In this document: piece after piece, positions 31,317 through 33,975 of the stretch
Layout: every line of letters starts with the position of its first letter
Numbering within the stretch: the stretch's first letter is position 1
DNA from: CAVURW01 sp963743595
GTDB taxonomy: Bacteria; Verrucomicrobiota; Verrucomicrobiia; Methylacidiphilales; UBA1321
Direction: 5' to 3'
DNA: 33,975 nucleotides
Assembly: GCA_963743595.1 (NCBI GenBank)
Contig: CAVURW010000103.1
Span: 1 to 33,975, forward strand
Made by a program: the position numbers and the translations under genes
The notes under the pieces: model-generated
The model's database searches: none
What the model saw: only the letters and a program-made list of their open reading frames with translations
What the model was told of the DNA's origin: nothing

Positions 31317-32278
31317 CAGTTCATTTTGCTGTTTTGATTTACCATCCCAAGAAGTTCCAAGATTGGATCGGGCGTCGGCGTCGGGCTTGGGCGTAATTCC
31401 CAGGGGTTGTGCCCTCCTCGCGGATTAGGAGTTGGAGTGGGCGTTTGTGGAGCCGGCGTAGGACTTGGTGTTGGCTGAATTTGCCCGTGACCTAATGTCG
31501 GTGTGGGTACACGTGTTGGAGTCGGTGCAGATGTCGGGGCGACCGTGGGAGTCGGCAGTGGTTTAGGTGTTGGATGTTGATGGCCTTTGGGCGTTGGGGT
31601 TGGCTTGGGTGTCGCGGTGGGCACTGGCGTTGGGGTTGCCGTCGGCTTCGGAGTTGGAGTTGCCGTGGGCTTTGGTGTTGGCGTTAAGGTAGGCACCGGC
31701 GTCGGGGTTGGGGTTGCCGTAGGCACTGGTGTTGGAGTTGGTGTTGCTGTGGGTACTGGCGTCGGTGTTGGTGTGGCTGTGGGCTTTGGCGTCGGTGTTG
31801 GTGTGGCTGTGGGCTTTGGTGTTGGTGTGGCTGTGGGCACTGGCGTCGGCGTTGGTGTTGCCGTAGGCACTGGTGTCGGTGTTGGCGTTGCCGTAGGCAC
31901 TGGTGTCGGTGTTGGCGTTGCCGTAGGCACTGGTGTCGGTGTTGGCGTTGCCGTAGGCACTGGTGTTGGTGTTGGTGTTGGTGTTGCCGTAGGTACTGGT
32001 GTTGGAGTTGGTGTTGCCGTAGGCACTGGTGTCGGTGTTGGTGTTGCCGTAGGTACTGGCGTCGGTGTTGGTGTTGCCGTAGGTACTGGCGTTGGCGCGC
32101 AAACGGTGTAAGTGCTTGCATCGTTGCGATTGCGCTGATGAAACCAAACTGTGCGTTCCAGATGAGGTTGGTAGTGAGGTGAGGTATGAGATTCACCCCA
32201 TGCTGCTTGGGTAGTATATCGAGCTTGAATGGCGTGTTCAATTGCGACTTTGGTATCAAAATTATGTGTCAAAGCCAT
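31316..32278 (-). CDS. Pro/Thr-repeat protein
   Basis: ATG 32278 gives 320 residues; a TTG eight codons upstream (32302) is an alternative. Residues ~1-60 are an ordinary mixed sequence (MALTHNFDTKVAIEHAIQA, then ESHTSPHYQPHLERTVWFHQ). Residues ~62-240 are a near-perfect repeat of a ten-residue unit of the PVPTATPTPT type, and the C-terminus is a looser Pro/Thr region ending GMVNQNSKMN. No signal peptide or membrane helix is evident. The start overlaps the stop of the upstream lipoprotein gene, and the stop overlaps the start of a 40-residue peptide. The stretch could be a spacer or a glycosylated linker. It is hard to rule out that the repeat is partly non-coding, because several frames stay open through it. 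Confidence 0.6.
   Translation of the reverse strand: MALTHNFDTKVAIEHAIQARYTTQAAWGESHTSPHYQPHLERTVWFHQRNRNDASTYTVCAPTPVPTATPTPTPVPTATPTPTPVPTATPTPTPVPTATPTPTPTPVPTATPTPTPVPTATPTPTPVPTATPTPTPVPTATPTPTPVPTATPTPKPTATPTPTPKPTATPTPTPVPTATPTPTPVPTATPTPTPVPTLTPTPKPTATPTPKPTATPTPVPTATPKPTPTPKGHQHPTPKPLPTPTVAPTSAPTPTRVPTPTLGHGQIQPTPSPTPAPQTPTPTPNPRGGHNPWELRPSPTPTPDPILELLGMVNQNSKMN
31597..32097. repeat. 30-bp tandem repeat array inside the Pro/Thr gene
   Basis: Roughly sixteen 30-bp units occur in tandem. Three consecutive identical copies lie at about 31869-31958; outer copies differ by single bases or by deletion or expansion of 6-bp subunits. The unit length is a multiple of three, so gain or loss of a unit keeps the frame. 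This is expected of a variable-number tandem repeat that can expand by slippage or recombination. It is not a CRISPR array: there are no unique spacers. Confidence 0.9.
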
Positions 32279-32796
32279 GTCAACGGCTTCCAAAAGCGAC
32301 AAATGTTGCGGAGCCTCGAGGGCAAATTATCTTCCACAGACATGGAACTGCCAGAGACAGTTTTGATTGGATTGAGATCATGATCCATGAGTTTGAAGTA
32401 GAACTGAATGTTATTAAAGCAGAGCTCTACATTGATATCTCCATGGAGCTCGTAGCATTCATAGGGGAGGGACTCATGGTCCTCCTTGACGTGGGCGAGT
32501 TTAATCCCTTTAAGTCCAAAGTTTGGAGCATCCAGGAGAAACTGATCTCTTTCACGCGTCCACGAGATATGCATGCTCTCGATATCTTTTTTATTTTCAT
32601 CTGTAATGAGGATCGCTGCCTCAGATTCAGAAGGATAGGTAATGTCAATCTTGATGGGTTCCTCATAATACTTGGAACCCAGGTTCGTTAAAAAGTTACC
32701 CTCAAAATGACCTATTGGAAGTTTGTCGATACATCCGGATAAGACAAAAATAAAATGAAATAAAACGATACTTTTGAATGAATTTGAAAAACGCAC
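32269..32796 (-). CDS. Predicted lipoprotein of unknown function
   Basis: GTG 32796 is preceded by AGGGGGG at a good distance and gives 175 residues. A signal peptide with lipobox (FHFIFVLSGC) places the acylated Cys at about residue 22. An upstream ATG at 32838 would lengthen the n-region beyond normal. The mature part (YYEEPIKIDITYPSESEAAIL in part, HISWTRERDQFLLDAPNFGLKG in part) appears beta-rich. Base composition is clearly more AT-rich than the genes to the left. Its stop overlaps the start of the Pro/Thr-repeat gene. Family not recognised. Confidence 0.75.
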   Translation of the reverse strand: MRFSNSFKSIVLFHFIFVLSGCIDKLPIGHFEGNFLTNLGSKYYEEPIKIDITYPSESEAAILITDENKKDIESMHISWTRERDQFLLDAPNFGLKGIKLAHVKEDHESLPYECYELHGDINVELCFNNIQFYFKLMDHDLNPIKTVSGSSMSVEDNLPSRLRNICRFWKPLTWL

Positions 32797-32910
32797 GGAA
32801 TCCCCCCTAAACAGTTTCGAAGCTTGCCGTATGAGCAAATTGAATGCCAGTTAAAAATTTAAGTTTTGAGAGGAACATTTGTTCAATGTGAAGTTATTCT
32901 TAGATTTCAA

Positions 32911-32947
32911 GATTACATTAAGTAAGGTTGTATTAAATTATGTAATC
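32911..32947. promoter_or_regulatory. Upstream dyad of the kdp region
   Basis: GATTACAT (32911-32918) and ATGTAATC (32940-32947) are perfect 8-bp inverted arms separated by 21 bases in an AT-rich stretch. The centre is about 90 bases upstream of the sigma-54-like element, a usual distance for an enhancer-binding activator site. Confidence 0.35.
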
Positions 32948-33018
32948 ATCCTTAATCCTAAATCTTCTCATTCAGAGTGCGTTCGTGCTCACTTGAGCCC
33001 AAATGTAAGCGTTGACTT

Positions 33019-33034
33019 TGGCCCCGTTGTTGCT
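33019..33034 (+). promoter_or_regulatory. Sigma-54-like promoter before the kdp genes
   Basis: TGGCCCC, four bases, then TTGCT (33019-33034) keeps the GG and GC dinucleotides at the exact -24/-12 spacing and matches the -12 box fully; the -24 box departs at two positions. The predicted start, near 33045, is 20 bases before the first small gene. A TTGACT box nearby (33012-33017) lacks a good -10, so the sigma-54 reading is preferred, but unproven. Confidence 0.5.
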
Positions 33035-33064
33035 AATGCATCAATGGAAAAGAGGTAGAGTGAC

Positions 33065-33151
33065 ATGACAGATTTTTTGAGTCTCTTGTCTGTGATCTTC
33101 TGTTTTAGCCTAGCAATAGGATTTGTTTTTGCGTGTGACCGTTTAAAGTGA
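33065..33151 (+). CDS. 28-residue membrane peptide upstream of kdpF
   Basis: ATG 33065 follows an AGAGGTAGAG ribosome binding region, and the frame ends at TGA 33149-33151. The peptide MTDFLSLLSVIFCFSLAIGF then VFACDRLK is one hydrophobic helix with a short charged CDRL-type C-terminus. It stands 21 bases before kdpF. Short peptides with a similar C(D/E)RL ending upstream of kdp genes fit my recollection of other genomes, but I cannot verify this. It may be a KdpF-like accessory subunit. Confidence 0.6.
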   Translation: MTDFLSLLSVIFCFSLAIGFVFACDRLK

Positions 33152-33172
33152 GCAGAGGAAACAGGGGGAGTT

Positions 33173-33262
33173 ATGGAGTTAGTTGATAAAGTAATGCTAC
33201 TCGTTTCGTTCTTAGTCTTTTCTTACCTGGTTTACTCTTTAATTAATCCAGACAAATTTTAG
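33173..33262 (+). CDS. kdpF: KdpF, small subunit of the potassium-transporting ATPase
   Basis: ATG 33173 follows AGGGGGAG and encodes 29 residues ending NPDKF. The hydrophobic helix (VMLLVSFLVFSYLVYSLIN) and the LVY(A/S)LI(N/R)P(D/E)KF ending are those of KdpF, which stabilises the KdpABC complex in the inner membrane. kdpA starts 14 bases downstream. Too short for most gene finders, so it is easily missed. Confidence 0.85.
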   Translation: MELVDKVMLLVSFLVFSYLVYSLINPDKF

Positions 33263-33276
33263 CAGAGGGATCAAGT

Positions 33277-33975
33277 ATGAGTGGTCAGGATCTATTGCAG
33301 GTCATGTTGTATGTCGCAGTATCTTCTTCTCACAAAGCCCATGGGCCTTTACTTAGATCAAGTATACGATGGAAGGAGAAATTTCCTTTCTACTTTACTA
33401 GTCCCTTTAGAAAAATTTCTCTATCGGGTCATGGGAGTTGATTCCACTAAAGATCAGCATTGGACAAAATATACAATTGACCTCTTAGTCTTTAGCGCTG
33501 TGTCTTTTCTTTTTACTTATGGGATTTTGAGACTCCAGCAAGGTCTACCTCTTAATCCAGCAGGGCAGGGTGTTGTTGCACCCCATTTAGCTTTTAATAC
33601 TGCCATGAGCTTTACGACCAATACGAATTGGCAATCTTATTCGGGTGAGTCCACTCTCAGCTATCTTTCTCAAATGGTTGCACTCGTATTTCAGAATTTT
33701 GCTTCTGCTTCAGTTGGGATTGCGGTTGCTGTGGCTTTGATGCGCGGTCTCAGTCGAAAGGAAGGGAAAGGGATCGGAAACTTTTGGGCTGATATGATTC
33801 GAGGGAATCTCTATGTTTTGCTTCCACTGTCTCTCCTCATAGCAATCGTTCTCATCATGTCCCAGGGAATGATTAGGACAGCTCCCCCTATCAAGATGTG
33901 ACGACGCTAGAAGGAGCAAAACAGACCATTGCTCAAGGTCCTGTTGCCTCTCAAGTCGCGATTAAGATGTTGGGG
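33277..33975 (+). pseudogene. kdpA: kdpA, potassium-binding subunit, two apparent frameshifts, runs off right edge
   Basis: ATG 33277 encodes MSGQDLLQVMLYVAV, the normal KdpA start. The frame then shifts near 33319-33330 (TCTTCTTCTC repeat), and family sequence resumes as LLLTKPMGLYL in another frame. This continues through NPAGQGV, LAFNTAMSFTTNTNWQSYSGE (a K+-pore loop) and ISQM-type helices to about 33880. At the C-run 33884-33888 the frame shifts again, and PYQDVTTLEGAKQTIAQGPVAS continues to the edge. Restoring one C would give QGMIRTAPPYQDV, the expected family spacing. Either the gene is inactivated or the read has two indel errors at simple repeats. KdpA is the K+-translocating subunit of the Kdp ATPase. 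Confidence 0.85.

Noticed and set aside
31597..32097. Possible CRISPR array
   Set aside because: Units are contiguous without unique spacers and no cas gene is present.
31563..32147. Long frames through the 30-bp array on both strands (Gly/Val-rich on plus, Asn/Thr-rich on minus)
   Set aside because: A stop-free repeat whose unit is a multiple of three stays open in several frames. Only the Pro/Thr frame has non-repeat ends that overlap neighbouring genes sensibly.
32840..33060. c-di-AMP (ydaO-type) or potassium-responsive riboswitch before kdp
   Set aside because: None of the conserved core sequences of such riboswitches could be seen.

Overview
The window looks like chromosomal DNA of a Gram-negative bacterium, most likely a member of the Verrucomicrobiota. 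This is an inference from gene content: a BBP2/OmpL-like beta-barrel porin beside glnB, paired bactofilins, a Sel1/retropepsin/PDZ secreted protein, a PdhA-PdhB-PdhC set with separate E1 subunits, and many short coupled operons. No rRNA, tRNA, CRISPR array, insertion sequence or phage gene was seen. Most of the window has moderately high GC and dense genes. The right end, from about 32.1 kb apart from the GC-rich repeat, is visibly more AT-rich.

Layout. 1-3.5 kb (minus): ychF followed by two GT4 glycosyltransferases, the second running off the left edge. 3.6-4.9 kb (plus): a 56-residue membrane peptide, a YacP-like NYN protein and a cyclophilin, then about 500 bases with no convincing gene. 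5.4-7.5 kb (minus): a HAD-Nudix fusion overlapping folB, then a GNAT acetyltransferase. 7.6-10.6 kb (plus): thiG, a small anchored protein, a bifunctional-nuclease-family protein, and an SPFH membrane protein coupled to an Arc-like ribbon-helix-helix protein. 10.8-16.9 kb (minus): kup, then a GT4 glycosyltransferase, tyrS, an ECF-like sigma factor and its probable anti-sigma factor. 17-21.4 kb (plus): two bactofilins (one with zinc ribbons), two unknown or weakly classified proteins, and a large Sel1-aspartic protease-PDZ protein. 21.5-23.9 kb (minus): the BBP2 porin, glnB with its own sigma-54-type promoter, and a HIT protein. 24.1-31.2 kb (plus): two unknown proteins coupled to an LD-carboxypeptidase, then pdhA-pdhB-[metallo-beta-lactamase-fold hydrolase]-pdhC-DUF4262. 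31.2-32.8 kb (minus): an overlapping trio made of a lipoprotein, a Pro/Thr-repeat protein and a 40-residue peptide. 33.0-34.0 kb (plus): start of a kdp potassium-ATPase operon with a 28-residue peptide, kdpF, and a kdpA that is broken in two places and runs off the right edge.

The most interesting hypotheses are these. First, the HAD-Nudix fusion translationally linked to folB has the two activities needed between GTP cyclohydrolase and FolB in folate synthesis (pyrophosphate removal, then dephosphorylation). Second, sigma-54-type promoters stand before glnB and, less certainly, before kdp. Third, the SPFH/Arc pair has a perfect dyad at its start. Fourth, the lipoprotein/Pro-Thr-repeat/peptide operon carries an expandable 30-bp repeat inside a coding region.
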